Positions 12,671 to 25,892 of a DNA stretch of 64,000 nt are shown here, piece after piece; positions within the stretch are counted from its first letter, which is position 1; each line of letters begins with the position of its first letter. Source of the stretch: Mesaphorura yosii (Eukaryota; Arthropoda; Collembola; Poduromorpha; Tullbergiidae). The DNA is taken from positions 52,899-116,898 of the forward strand of contig WIXG01000250.1 in NCBI GenBank assembly GCA_009869945.1, read 5' to 3'. The position numbers and the translations under genes were made by a program. The notes beneath the pieces were generated by a model that searched no databases, was not told the origin of the DNA, and saw nothing but the letters and a program-made list of their open reading frames with translations.

Positions 12671-15600
12671 CTGCGGAATAAACAAGAATCACAGTCAGAG
12701 ACGGTCGGTCGGTCAGCTCGCTCGGTCGGGTGAATGGAATTGAGAGCAATATCGCACCATATTGCGGAGGTGGTTCGTGTGTCCTCGAAACCATCGCCAG
12801 ATTATTAATTTTGAGCTCGCTCAGCTCGGCCCTCGCTTTGTTCCGTTCAAAATCAGACCTTTTGTGGTTTCATGCCTCATTTCAAAGCTAATCATTTTCC
12901 CACTCGAATTCCACTTCACTGGGCAGTACGTCAGCAATAAATTCCTCATGGAGAGAAATAAAAGTTGGCAGTGCCGAAACATTTGCATTTCGTGATGGAA
13001 CGGAAGCCGAGTTTAATCCCTCCAATTACGCGCGCGACCGAAGAGCACGGAAACGAGCACGAGCAAATTGCAGTTTGGGGACTCTGCAGAAGCAACAGCT
13101 TTCAGCTTTCAGCTTTTTTCTGCGAGCGTGGGAAAGTGGAGCAGGCGGCTGCCTGCTTTCACCGGCGAAAGCTCCTGCGCAAAATGAGTTCAGCATCACC
13201 CATCGGCGTAATCCGTGCGTCAGTCTCACTATGTAGCTCATTCGTAGCTGCAAAAGTGCAAATCCCCGTTTATGTTTCCTGAGTCGCCAATAAATCATGT
13301 CGAATCCACAAGTGGTTCCTTTTGAAACAAATCTTGAAATCTTGCTTCTTTGCGAACTCCAAAACGAACCGGCCTGACATTTTGGCTTTGGTCTGGCAAC
13401 GCTGCGTGGCTTCTTTGCTTCCACACTTTTTTTGCCGTGCGGAATGACGTCGGTGTGTGAAAGTGTTGGAATGTTCATTGTCACCGACGCGCTCAGCCTT
13501 TGCCATTGTTTGCACTCTCACGTTGGGAATGCGAAATTAAAAACTGTCTCCATTTTTCAAGTCAAGTTATTTCGAGTCGCAATTCCGCTCCCAATTGATT
13601 CGTAGAACTTTAATTTCATTCTGAGTCGATAATCCGCCCGCTCGTTCCCGGTTCTCATTTTCTCATTCTTTACTGGTAAGGCTCGTGGATGAAACATGAT
13701 GTCATAATTCGCATTTCGCAAATCTCGAATTAGGAAGTGGGACAATGCTCGGAACTCTGCTTTGATGAGCTGTGGATCAGGTTTCAGGACAAGACACATT
13801 TCAGTAAAAGCCTTTTGCAGTAAATGGATGCAAGGAGGCAGACACTGGATGTCTTGCGCCCAGAGCGACAAATGCGAAAGAATTCGAGCACACACGATGC
13901 ACGTGATTCGAGACAGTTTCAAGTGAGCAATTTCGGAACACAAAAGCAAAAGTCGATTAAATTTATGAACCCATTTAAATTCGATACATTTGGAATTTAG
14001 GTAGAAGTTTGCAAGTATTGCAAAGCCGAAGCCTAGGTGAAGACGCAGAAATGCCTCGATGACCTTGCCGCTTGTTTGAGTGGGTCGTCGGGAGTTCCTC
14101 GTGTTGAGTGGAAGCGATCAAGTCAGCACTTTCGATGTCATTTTGAAACATTGAGAAACTGCGATGCGATGTTCGACTCGCGAAATAAGTCGAGTTTCTC
14201 CAACTTTCATGACAGCAAACTTAATTTTAGAGCCGTCAACTCTTTGCGCGAATGCCGGAGCGACGTGGCAGGTCACCGAGCGTAATTGAATTGAGCGGAC
14301 GTTGTCTCGAAGCGAAGCAAGGCAGAAGAGAAGCACGCGAGCGGGTCGAATGAAGCGATCAAGGCGAGAGTGCTGCGAGGAATTTGTCATCAGCTGCAGA
14401 TTAAAAGAAAATTTCCACCGCACTCCCTGCCTGCCTTGCGTGATTACACTTGCGCAGCACAGCAGGACTGCCCTGCCCAACTTTCTCCCAATCACATCGT
14501 GAAAATAATTGCGCAAAGTGGCCAGTGAGCTGCGAACGCGAACGCGTGAAAGGGCGAAAAAGTTTGATTCAAGAGAATCAACGCCCGGCCGTTTTCTTTT
14601 GATCCTCTTTGGAGAAGATGAAAATGGATGAATTACAGCCGGATTAATGGCTGAGTGGCTGGCTGGTTTTGTGTTGGCGGACACGTCGTCGAAACGGAGG
14701 CATTTGCAATGATTCAGATTCAGGCACGACGCCCACGCAATGACAGGGCGAAATACTTAATCTCAACGGGAAAAAATTGCCTCTCAAAATGTGATTCACT
14801 AAAACAGGGACCGGGCGGACGACGGAGACGGACGCTTGCCTTTTTCATTGCCACTGCGCTGCTGCTCGAGAGCAGCTGATTAATTTACGCGTTACGTCAG
14901 AGATTATGTGCATCGTCATCATCGCTCGGTGCTGCCGCGTCCCATCTGAAGGAGCATTTACTTCGTTGTTGCGCAAACCGTTTTATGATCTCATTTATGA
15001 GCAAACTTTGCATGTTGTAAAAACAGAAGCACTGAATTCATTTCGCTTTGGACTCAGCAGCAGCAGTAAGCTTCAAACTTATTTTTAGCGAAAGCTGAGA
15101 AACTTGAAACTTTCCGATTCATATTTGCATCAGTCCGCGTACGCTCACGCGTATTGTAGGAGGCTAATAACAAGCTTTTGTTGAGAAGGAGCGGCGTTTC
15201 TGATTTCTTTTTGGACATCAAATCTGACAGAAATGTCATAAAAGTGAAAACAGTCATTCCGAGCCTCTTGAGAAGTTGTGACTCGACAAAGTTGTAAAAG
15301 AATAAAGAAGCTACGTCCACGAACGAACGATATCAGCTCGCGGCTTGCCTGCCTGGCCTGCAACACGACAAAGATACAAGCCGGAGAGTCGCGTGTTTGG
15401 TCGGAGAAAAGAAACAGGCACCAACTAATGAATGGCACACGAAAAGAGAACGGAAGTCGTGGCTGTGTCGTGGCAGGCAAGGTCGCTCTCGGAAGAGAAA
15501 CTGTCAAAATGAAATTACGAGACGACAATCTTTCGGGAGATCTGAGCTTCATTTTTATAAACTTTTTCATTTTTAGGCTGGCTCAACAAAAGTCCCAATC

Positions 15601-15686
15601 TGTGCTGGGAATCTGATTGTCTCCGGGCTGACACGCTGAGACCGTGTTTACAGCACTGTGCTGGGAGGATTCTATGACTTATGCAC

Positions 15687-15822
15687 CCCGGGTTTTGCGG
15701 CCGCGCCTTTTGCGGCCCGGTAATTATGCGGCCGGCGTGCTATACAGCCGCGGCTTTTGCGACCCGCGCCCTTTCTCAGTTAAGGACTGGGCCGCATAAG
15801 ACGCGGCCCGGTAAAACCCGGG
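15687..15822. repeat. Fold-back (imperfect inverted repeat) element of about 136 bp
   Basis: The left arm 15687-15722 begins CCCGGGTTTTGCGGCC. The right arm 15786-15822, read on the other strand, begins CCCGGGTTTTACCGGGCC and matches the left arm over roughly 35 bp with a few mismatches and a small gap. The centre repeats short units of the type TTTTGCGGCC/TTATGCGGCC. A further related arm, AACCCGGGCCGCATAA, lies at 16466-16481 on the far side of the LINE fragment, so the whole 15687-16481 block may be one composite insertion. It is much GC-richer than the flanks. No transposase is present; a MITE or foldback element is the likely class. Confidence 0.7.
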
Positions 15823-16261
15823 TCACTCCGCATCCAACGACGTCATTGCGCGAGCCCTTCGTTCTGTTGAGGTAGTGAATATTCGCAACCCTGCGGACGG
15901 GAAGCGGCCGGATGTCCCGTGGAAGAGGAGCAAGTCCCTCGTATGGGACTTTACTTGTGTGGATAGATTCGTCCCTATCGCATCTTTCTTAAACGTCGCT
16001 CCACACCGGCCGTGGAGCGGAGAGCGCTGCGGCGGCGAAGAGGAAGAAGGACTAGCGCCTCCACTTCGTGCCTGTCGCCGTGGAGACGAGTGGTGTGTGG
16101 GACCCGAGGTTGGTGTTCGCGTGGCCTCTGTGACTGGGGAACAGCGAGCGCTGACCTTTCTCTTGCAACGGATGTCACTGACCGTCCAACGTGGCAATGT
16201 TTCGTCCGTGTTGAGGACGTTTCCGCGTGGTGAAAAATTCGATGAGATATTTCTTTTGTAA
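15823..16261 (+). mobile_element. Decayed 3' fragment of a LINE-type retrotransposon ORF (copy 1)
   Basis: The + strand reads [13 protein letters not shown], then ADGKRPDVPWKRSKSLVWDF, and ends EVGVRVASVTGEQRALTFLL followed by MSLTVQRGNVSSVLRTFPRG before a stop at 16259-16261. From family knowledge these are the conserved motifs of the region after the reverse transcriptase in many invertebrate non-LTR elements. The middle part is out of frame, so it is dead. The fragment is 5'-truncated, abuts the fold-back arm at 15822, and is clearly homologous to the - strand copy at 57796-58460. Confidence 0.85.
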
Positions 16262-19200
16262 TCAATTCAATCAATCTTCAATTCTTCATTTTTGGTATCT
16301 TAACTTGTATTTTAGTAGCGTTTCGTAATTTTGGCGCTTTTTAGTTTTTGCAATTTGTGCATTCTTTGGATTTGGGTCTTAATTGTGTAATTCATGTTGT
16401 GTGCCGGATTTTCGGTCATTTTTCTCTGAGTAATAAAGTAAAACCGCTTGGGAGAAATGAATCGAAACCCGGGCCGCATAATTTGGATTACGCACCGGGA
16501 GGCTGGGAAACATGTGTATGGGACACGGCCATGACATTCTCATCAAACCACCGCATCGCCCCGCTACCACCCGGGCGCACGCCCCCGCGTCTGGAAATTA
16601 TTTCCCGAACAATTAAACAGCAAGCACGAACTGCTAAGCCTCCACTCCTTTTGTTTTTTGCTAGCTCCAATTTCTTTGACGAGCTTTGCGTCTTCTCGGA
16701 ATTACGTGAAAGATTATGGTTGAATCCTCGCAATACAATTATTTTCTTTTCTTCTGAAGCGGACCAACCACAAACACAAAATGTAGTGGGAGTGGACAGT
16801 TGGCAAACCGCTTGTTTTATAAGTATGAATAATTCTCTGCCGACCACGAAATGTCTATCGAAAGGGCAGAATGGCTGACATTTTCACATTTCGAGCGACG
16901 CCAGTGGCTTAGCGGTGAGTCGTACTTCTTCTCGACAGTCGTTTTTGTGGCAAACTTGATTTGTGATGCATTTCCTGTCTGCCTGTCAGGTACGCTTGAA
17001 TGCTAATCAACTTGTGATTTCGTGCTTTGATGACTATATCAGCCATGTTATCTGAGTGAGCGGTCCGGAAGTGTCATCGCCTGAACAAACAAGGCGAGGG
17101 CGAGGCGAGAGTCAGCGTGGAAATGCAAGCTTACAAGTGGCGGCCGCTTTGATGCTTTGATACTCTGATGCTTTGAGTTTGTGTGCTTCTGCATTCTAAT
17201 TTGTGTATTTGCACTGCACAGGCAGCTCTTGGAGCTCCACAAGGCGACGACAGCGAGTCGCAGAAATTAATTTAGCGGCATAATGAGATCAGAACCCATT
17301 TGGCTCCAAAACTCAAACGCCATGCCAATGACAATGCAAGCTGCAAGGGCATCGGGAAGGAATTTATGGAGCAGATGAAAGGTGAAATGAATGAAAAATT
17401 CCTTCGACAGGCAAACTTTGCGAGCGACTCGGCCTGACAAACTTTTGTAATTGACATGCGGAGTAGGCGTTCGTTCAAGTGTCGCTCTTGATTAGCCACT
17501 CCACAGAAGGCCTCAGGCGGCTCGGAGAAGCACAAAGCGAATGGAATTAACAGCACAACGGGTAAGACAGCAAAACTGGAAAATTGAACTGGAGAATTGT
17601 TTAATGTGCGGAATTTAAGGCCGATATGAATTTATGCGAATATGAATCCGTGTGCTTCATTTTAATCTGTGCTTGCTAGGATCGTAAATTCGGAGGGCTC
17701 ATTAAAGTACTGCGCGAGTGCGGGTGCGCGCGAGATGAAGTCGTTTGACGAGTGCATGCGAGCATTTGGCGTTTGCGTTTATACGAGCGGAGGGAAGCAA
17801 TAATGAGGGACATTAAAGCGTTGTCTCTCGCGTTCGTTTCGTCGTTTGCCGCCGCTGAGTGTTTAGTTAAGTGGCTGTGGGACGTGAGCGCGAGTGTGAT
17901 GACCCGGCCAGGCAGGCAGGCTGTTTGTGTTTGCGGTGGAAGCAACAAGTTTATGAACCCCGACACGAACGAATAAAATCCAAGATTACTTTGTTTATTC
18001 CATTCCGACAGCAGCTAGAAATGAAGCACGACGAGAGAAGACGCAAACTCAGCGCAGCTGCTTTTAATCAGCTGCCTGCTTTGCTCGGCTTAATGTGATG
18101 CAAGAACTCTAATTAGATTTTAGCACAGACGCCGATTTTCCTGACATTCTTCCTGGAAGCAGCAGCAGCGCTCGCTCGCTGGGCTGGGCTGCTGGCGAAT
18201 TTGTTGAATTTGGACGTATTTTTACACATATTTTTACATTTTACTCGAGCAGTGCAATCAAAAAAGTGCATGCTGGTTCGGTTCTTTTAAACTGAGTTCC
18301 ACTCGCCCAAGCAGTAAGCAGCCGTCTTTTGTTCGCTGCCTCCACTGCCGCTGCGATGAAAAATCGTTGAATCGTTTGCGTCGTGGCGTGGGTCGGTCAC
18401 AAACTCAAATGCTGCTGGCGCCCTTATCATCAGCGCAATGGCAATGGCGTTATGATTGCAGATGAAATATTCACTCTTGCTCGTGCCCACGTTCGTTCGC
18501 TGTTCGCTCGCACTCGCACGCCCGCCCGTAAAGAGGGGCCTGGGGACACGACGGCACACGTTCGGAGGTGGAAATGCGACACGAATTTAAATGAAAGGAA
18601 AAAACTTAAAATTCTGGTTGACACCCGCCTGCCTGCTTCTGCCACGCCACGTCCTGCCAGGCAGCACAAATTACAACTCTCCATTAACTTTAAACTGATG
18701 AGGAAGTGACATCAATTCAACTTTCTAATTGAGCGCCTGGCTGGCCTCGCGCTCAACCATGAATCCATCTGACAGCTCTTTTTTTTTAATCGCGCGCGCC
18801 TCAAAGCCAAAACTTCCATAAATGACACGAAATGACGTGCGCGCAGCCCAGAATTTTGTCAGTTGCCGAATTATGCGAAATATTCGCGAGTGAACACAGG
18901 AGGCTTGTAATTGCACTCGAGGGAGACAAATGCGCTTAACAAACACGTGGAATGCTTACGCGGGAAAAACGACAAAGGTGGATGAATGAGGCTCAAGACT
19001 CGATATTATTGCTATTGCGTGGATCCAAAATATGTACTCGAGTCCAGGTGGACGGGGCCTGCCGACGCGGATCCGCGGAGAAAATCTGTCTCTTGTTTTC
19101 GAAGGAGAGCAAACTGACTTTCTTCTTCATCGTGTTTCGATTGTCACAGCCATGAATTCTTTCGAATTCTCCCGGGACTCGGAGCTCACACAATTCCACT

Positions 19201-22082
19201 GATTTGCAGGCATTCAGAATCTGTGTCGAATTCCGCTTGCATTAGCATTCCTAATTCCGACATCGTCTGTCGCTTTATTCTGTCATTCAAGCTCAGAGAA
19301 TGCTCATTGACGTGGCTGCGCGCGCGGCTGCATTTTTTATGGTGTTTCCCAGAAAGCCGAAGTTTGTTGGTCTCGGCGGAGAGGCACGTCAAAGTAGCAG
19401 CAGCACAACATTCCGACTCCGGAGTTAATTAACAATGAGGTCTGGTGAGAATGTCTCTTTTTACCCCAGCCCAGCGCGTCATTGCGCCCGCCGCTGGCCG
19501 TCGCCAAAATGTGGACATCTGGACAGCGAATGCGAAACAGTCGTAAATTCTTTTGTGCCTTTGCTGCGGTCAAGTGTAGAGAAAAGCAATTAATTTAATC
19601 GCCGTGGCTGCCTTGCCATGCCTCGCGCCATGCGGTGACTCGTGCCGAAAACACGCGTCAGACTCCGACTGTCCAACAAGTTTGACGTTGGTCGCTGTCA
19701 TTTTATTGGACGTCAATAAAACGATGGGCAGCAGAAGCCACAAGCCAAAGAAATTAATAAATTGCTATTCCCATAATAAATTCCGAGAGCCCAGCACTCT
19801 TTTAATTAATCCTCATCAAAAACAAACGCGAGCCTGCTATGGAAATTTACACAACACTCACCGACTTAAAATATCGTGTCTGCTCGCTCACAGGCGTTGA
19901 TTGACGCCTAGTGACTTTCTCCTCTGCGATCAATTGAACTGAGTTAAGAAAGTAAACAATTCTCAAATTAAAAGCGATTGATTTCAAGGCGAAAGCATCG
20001 TCTCCCTATTCTGCTTGCGTCACTGCTGCTGCTTGTGGCAAAAATGCATTTACCATTTGTCGAGCACGTCGACGTCGACAACTTTCTTCTGTTTCGGAGC
20101 TTCTGTTTCTTGCAACGCGTCTAATTACACGCCAACGACGCCGCACTGTTTCGTAAGAGTAATCGAATTTCACACGAAAGGGTCGGGAAAGTTTTGTGGT
20201 GTTAATGCACGGGATTTTGTTGTGTGTGGCGGTGGCGGGACCGACATGATTTCCATAAAATTGCATCTTGCGTAAACCCAATTTTTAGGCTTCCATTAAC
20301 AGACAAATTCAATTTCGCGTCCCCGCGCCCTGCTTCTATGAATGAATTTTTGCCGATGCGCTTGGACTGCCAAGCCTAATGACTCTGTTAATGCCCTTAA
20401 CGCTTTTTCTCCCCGCGCTCTGGTCACTTTGCCGCACGCACAATTGAATTTGTCAGGCCGGAGCGGCACAAAAAACACGACGAGCCATAAGGCGCAGATT
20501 GCAAATGTGAAGAGATGCGGGCGAAGAGGTGGGTTGGGACGGCGCGGGCAGGTCGGAGCTGAAATAATAAGCATGAAGGAAGGAAGAAGTTGTCGGCAGA
20601 GCAAAGCAGGCAGGCAGGCAGCTGAAATGGCGTTCATTTGTTTTCGTGAATGCAATCCGGCTCGCTTTCATCTTTTCCTCGAGCGAACTCCTTTCTTCTG
20701 TAATTCGAGCCTGAATTCGTCTTCTCATTGCCTTCGAGCACCATGAAAGCACGGCACGCACGATCGAGATGCGATTGGCATACCTTCCCCATGCATGTAT
20801 AATTACATGTGAATGCTGCCAAAGACTTGTGAATTAATTCGATTTTGTGAGGAAGATCCGATTTCGATTGGTGCAATTTGTACCATTCTGCTAACCTGCT
20901 TATTTCGCCGCTCTGCTGCGTCCCCTCGATTTTCTTTGGGACGGAAAACAAAACAAGATTGCGATTCTGAGAGCGGTATGCGAAAACGAAAACTTGAAAA
21001 CACTTTTGAAGCTTTTTGGCGGAAGCAAGCGGAAGGACGATTACGGAATGCGCATTCTTTCTCCACATTTTTGTGCTGCTACTTTGCTTTGCTTGAGTAA
21101 GTGTGCGCGTGGCGTGGGCATGTGAGCTCCTCGAATTTGCGTATTTGTGGAGAGATTTCAAAGATAATACGCGAGATCGACTTTTCCTTCCTTTCTTTCA
21201 TTCTTTTCTCGTTGTACTTTCTCCCTTCTCTTTCGTCTTTCCGCCGCGATGTCATTCATTCGAGCATGACACAAGAAGCGGATCAAAGAAGCATGTGTGT
21301 AAAGATGAAAATGACTTCCGTCCATTTGCATTCGCTTGCAGTTTGTCAACAGCCGGGAAACATTTGCCATTTGCCCGGCCTGACCAGCGCCTGAAGCGAT
21401 GCGCAAATCGCGTAACGCAAATTACAATTGCTCGCGATCACGCGGGTTCCGCGTGAGAGCGCAGCTCATTAAATGGTGACATTTCAGAGAAGGCAAGGCG
21501 CCAGCGCCAAGGCTGAGCTGGACCGAGCTGCAGTTATTGTCGTATGTCGCTCTGATAAGCTCCCGAAGCCAGTGTGTCCTTTCGCAGAATACCCCAAAGT
21601 GCATTGGCAAAACGTGAAATCCTCGTTTTTGACACTTTTATAAATTTGACATCATAAATCTTTGCAAGCAGAGTGAATAAATAGGGCCATAATAAAAAGG
21701 CTTAATCATGCAGCGCAGTGCGGTGCGGTGCAGAGTCACTTATCTCGCAGATTACATGCGACGCGAGCACGACCGACGCGTGTGAATTTCAGCCTCCAAC
21801 CCACGACGACGAGGACGACACGGCCGCCTTGACTTGGAGTGAAATGAATTGACGCCGAGGATGAATCACGCCAATAATTAAAAGACAGCGCAGCGTAGTG
21901 GCGTATGGAATTTGAAACTTATTCAAAATGCTCGCGCTAATTAAGTATGGTCTCATTACTGAATTAATCACACACTAAAATTAGCATTTGGCAGTCGTCG
22001 GTCGGTGATCGGGTCATGTCACTTTCCCAGGGCGAAACGGCCGAGTAAATGGGAAATGTGAAATGCGAAACTGGTCTCTTAC

Positions 22083-22276
22083 CTTGTGTGTGTTGTTGAT
22101 GTGTTGTGCGAAAGTGTCAGTGGAGGACGAAGGGAGTTGTTGGCTAATTGTTGGATCCTGACGGAGTGGCTTGGCTGTGCGGTGGAGATGGCAAGGCTCG
22201 TCGCGGGAGCGTGTCTCTCGAGCAGTGTCCGTGTGGAGATTGAACGCAGTGTCGGCCGGGGCGAGTCCGCTTTATA
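22083..22276 (-). promoter_or_regulatory. TATA box and noncoding first exon, probably of AstA
   Basis: Read on the - strand, TATAAAG lies at 22276-22270. About 30 nt downstream would be a start site near 22246. A roughly 165-nt exon without a long frame follows and ends CACACACAAG before the consensus donor GTAAGAG at 22082. The next good - strand acceptor leading into a start codon is that of AstA. No other - strand coding gene lies between, so the assignment is by elimination and needs transcript support. Confidence 0.6.
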
Positions 22277-22794
22277 GCACTTAATTCGAATTGCGGAATT
22301 AAAAGTGGGAGGAGAGTCGTCGTCTCAGATTGTCCAGAGCGGAGTGGAGCGTGTTGTGAGGGTATCAAACACTTTGTTGCTGGCATTTATACGCGCAGAG
22401 GAGGAATGACGTCAAGACAGCTTTTCCCAACAGCAGTCGAGCTCCGACGCGATTCTCCCTGCAAGCAGCAACGGCAGCTACCCGGCCTTCCGAGAAAGCA
22501 CTCGCAGCGAAACATTCGTCCGTCATGTCATTTTCGGAGTGGCGACTTCACGCACGGACGGCTCTGATGGCCCAGAAACAAGAGAGAAGTCTCGGAATTG
22601 AAGGAAAAGACATAAAATAAATCAACTTGAAATCGCAAGTGAGCTGCTCCGCACCGCCACCGGTCAGTTCGACCCCCCAAATGCAAAATGCATGTCCACA
22701 TGTGCAAATTAGTGCGGGCAGCCTCCAACACTGTTGGCTGTTGGCAGTTGGCAGCGGAACCGAATGGTCAAGCCATCATTCACATCCTTACAAA

Positions 22795-22825
22795 TGCTTG
22801 CTTCGCAAAGAATGCGAAGCAAGCA
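22795..22825. repeat. Perfect 13-bp inverted repeat with 5-nt loop
   Basis: TGCTTGCTTCGCA (22795-22807), loop AAGAA, then its exact complement TGCGAAGCAAGCA (22813-22825). It is the cleanest short hairpin I noticed in the window. No gene overlaps it; function unknown. Confidence 0.8.
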
Positions 22826-23154
22826 ATAATTCGCCGCCGTCGTGAGCACTCCACTTTTTTTGAGAGAGTCGGGGTATTTTTGGACGCTTTTCGTCCGCTC
22901 ACACCCACGCGACGCGCACCGCCAAACATGGAAACAATTATTCAATGGGTTTCCTTCGTGTTCCTGGCACCTGTCCCGTCAAGTCAAGGCTTCATGTCGC
23001 GGTCACAGCGGCTTCGTGTCACAGACTGGCAACTTTGGCAAGGCATTGGCTTTCGAGAGCAAAGGAAATGCGTATTTAGTATTTGCGTATTTGACATGTA
23101 TTAGTCATATTCATACACGCCGTGCAATGGTGCAATAATTGTACATATCAAAGA

Positions 23155-23190
23155 TTAGCATTAGCATCGGCATTAGCATAAGCATTGGCA
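23155..23190. repeat. Degenerate AGCATT hexamer microsatellite
   Basis: About six imperfect copies of (T)AGCATT/GGCATT in tandem, such as TTAGCATTAGCATCGGCATT. Low-complexity intergenic DNA. Confidence 0.7.
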
Positions 23191-24993
23191 AGAATGGAGT
23201 GGCATGGCGGCAGCACAACAGCTTTGTCAGCCAGTAGCTAGTAAAATGAATGCCGAATGCAAAGTCTCGTAATCGGCTCTTCGTGGTCCATTGTTCATTG
23301 CTTGCTTTCACTCGCTGTAATCCTCCTGAATACGAATTACGAATGTCAGACTCCGCATTCGACTCGTAATCGTAATCCCACTCACAACCAAAACCGACTC
23401 AATAGGCGGTGATTTAACGACCGACAAATAAGATTTTTGCAAAAGAATAATTCCCGTCCGCCGTCCAAAACTTTTGCACATTCCGACAAGCACAGCGGCG
23501 CAGCACTCGCGCGGGCGCTGATTTTGCGAAAGAATTGGTCCCAAAGTTTCTTGTGCGCTTTTATGATGCAAATGCGGTGGATTTATTATGTTTTATTTGT
23601 TGGAGTGCACAAAGGGCAATAAAAACAAGGCGAGAGGATGTTTTCTTGGCGGAGCGATGCGATGAATTAATGCGGTGGTAATTAAAAGCCTTGTTGCTTC
23701 CTCCGGGCCACATTAGCACACCGCCAAGACAGGATTTAAGACAGACCCTGATTTGAGCAAGCACAATTTCGCTCATCCAAAGCAGCCAAAGCCAAACGGC
23801 AGCTCGGTTTGGCTTGCACGTGCGTGCGTGACGACTGTTAAGTGCCTTCCTCGTCTAAATCGCGATCATTAAACAAAGCCGAGTGTACTCACGAAATTGC
23901 ATGCGAAACTTTGCCAACTAAAAATGAAGATGTCAACTTTCTGCTTGCTCTTTCTTTACTTTACTTTGTGTGAATACGAATATTCAATGTTTGCCATTCA
24001 GAATTGGCCAACGTTACTGTCACTGCAGTAACCACGCATTGGTGCTCATTCGCTAGCTCGCTCTTCGTCCGTCGTACAGTGGAAACAACGAACAATGCGT
24101 CTTTATGAAAGATGAATTCGCGAAACACTTCTCGCATGGCGTTGCAGGAGAGAATGAACGATGAAATGAATACAAAATATTAAAACCGGAGAACTGGAGA
24201 ATGAATTCTGCTGCAAGAGAACACGTCTTTGTTTCGGATGAGCACGTCAATACATAAATACATGAATAAGAGAATATTTTGAGTGGGCTCAAGGGAAAGT
24301 AGAGCACACGCATACGCTCAATTCCACTGCCGCTTCACGCCTCGCCGGCTAAAGTGAGCCCGGACGCCAGCGGAATTAATCGTCACCTCAAAATTCTAAC
24401 TACATACTGCAAACATTTCTTTGCCTTGCCTTTTGCGTCAGATAAAAGTTTGCCCTCTTAATTTCTTGTTCTTGTGTTGACGTTGTCAAGCACGAATTCC
24501 TGATTGCCTTATTGCAGCAATTGGAAAAACTAACAAACGCAGCAGTAGCGGCACAAACGACCATGCAGGTCGAGTTCTTGGGCGGTGAATGCCGTGGGAG
24601 TCGATTTCTTCACAGTTAATTTGCGAGTTTGGGCACGAACAAAGAGATGACGGAATGCAAAATTAGTTTTTCTCACCTCGCGGGCAGGGGAGCGAGGACG
24701 AGAATGATTTGTTTCTGGAAACGGACACAATCGGTCTTTATTCATCAACAAGTTTATAAGTTTCATCGCCTAAATTACACACATGATAATTCTACTCTAG
24801 TTTTTGAGGAGCGCGCAGACTTGTGACTTGCTCCCGGCTGGCTGCACTGCGTGGAGACATGCCGATCACAAAAGAAACTAATTAAAGCCTAATCAACGAT
24901 CTAAACTAAACATAGTGATGATATGTTGTATGTTTTGCTATAGGTATGTGCTATGAAGCTATGCTATGACTGGCAAAGCACTCCTGCCACACG

Positions 24994-25641
24994 GTGTCAA
25001 GTTGATGGGGATCGCCTCGAGCAGACGCCCACGCCCGCCGCCGTCGCCGCTCAACCACTGCCGAGGAGTCGGACCTTCCGCCGGGGCTGCCCCGACCTGC
25101 CCTCACCGCCGCGTTCTCCCAAACCCTCGTCGTCCTCCAGACCACCATTCTTCGGCTGCACAAAGTCGGCAACCGCCATGCCCACTGGAATCCCACAAGT
25201 ATTTGCTAATTAGTCTTAAAATAAAAAACAAGTTTCTCGTCAGGGAATGAACTCACTGTATCGCTTGCTCTTGACCAACCCATTCTGCTCCTGACGCTGC
25301 CACGGTGACAACGACTGTGGTGGGGGCCCAATGCGCCCGCTTTCTCGAGGGTGCTTGGAGTACGCCGTCAGGAGGAGTCTGACCAAGTCGGGCACGGGCA
25401 GCCGATTCCTCTCGCCGCTGCCCGCGAGCCCCCAATCGTGGGGACCGCCAAAGTCCTCATGCCCGTGGTCCTGCTGCCTGAAGTCTGGCGGTTCCGGCTG
25501 CGAGCCGCCCAGCTCGGCCGCCGTCGGTCCGTCAATGTCGATGGCTCCGAAGGTGTCGTGGGCGGTCTGGGCGTTGTTGGATCCGAGAGTGGACGCGAGA
25601 AGGAGGGCGAAAGCGCAGAAGCCGAGGAGAGAGTGCATCAT
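24994..25641 (-). CDS. Unrecognised secreted, prohormone-like protein, 2 coding exons
   Basis: Exon 1 (about 25641-25250) encodes a signal peptide (MMHSLLGFCAFALLLAST), an acidic/His spacer rich in Gly, Asp and Gln, an amphipathic stretch VPDLVRLLLTAYSKH and a dibasic site VKSKRY just before a consensus GTGAGT donor. Two acceptors fit the phase: CCAG (exon from about 25193, reading M-GMAVADFVQPKNGG) or TTAG 21 nt earlier in the transcript (adding TNTCGIPV before GMAVADF). Both stay in frame and stop in the same place after RRKVRLLGSG. A - strand TATA box lies at 25899-25893. Signal peptide, acidic spacer and late KR site resemble peptide-hormone precursors, but the residues after KR match no family I recognise. 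It could equally be another small secreted protein. Confidence 0.6.
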
Positions 25642-25892
25642 GACCAGTGGCCAGCGGTCAGGCGCCAGTGATCAAATCACCAGATGCAAAAGTCGTGTCC
25701 CTGACTGCTTTCTAGTGTGGAGCTTTCGCTGGAGCGAGCGACAAAGTCGTGTGTGCTGGAGGCAACGTGAGCTAACTGCGACTGAATCGGGACGTGTGTC
25801 TTGGCCGCTGCGTCCGCGCGTCTGCTGACAGTTAGTCTCTCTCATGCGATTGAGTTTGCAAGATAAAGAAAAAGTTGAGAGAGAAGAATCAA

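Larger units (their letters stand above)
12671..22082 (-). other. Probable 9.4 kb first intron of AstA
   Basis: The acceptor immediately before the AstA ATG (minus strand TTTATTCCGCAG, ending at 12671) demands an upstream noncoding exon. The best candidate is the TATA-linked exon ending in a consensus donor at 22083/22082. The interval shows no convincing coding exons. It contains a fold-back repeat (15687-15822), a decayed LINE fragment (15823-16261) and many short CA/GC-rich and TAATTA-like stretches as expected of regulatory DNA. The open frames here (for example 15145-15616, 16348-16878, 20342-20746) are accidental. Confidence 0.6.
22277..24950. other. Intergenic region upstream of AstA
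   Basis: No coding exon found. It contains a perfect 13-bp hairpin at 22795-22825 and a degenerate AGCATT hexamer repeat at about 23155-23190. The remainder is unique-looking, moderately AT-rich DNA between the AstA promoter and the 3' end of the orphan prohormone-like gene. Confidence 0.5.
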
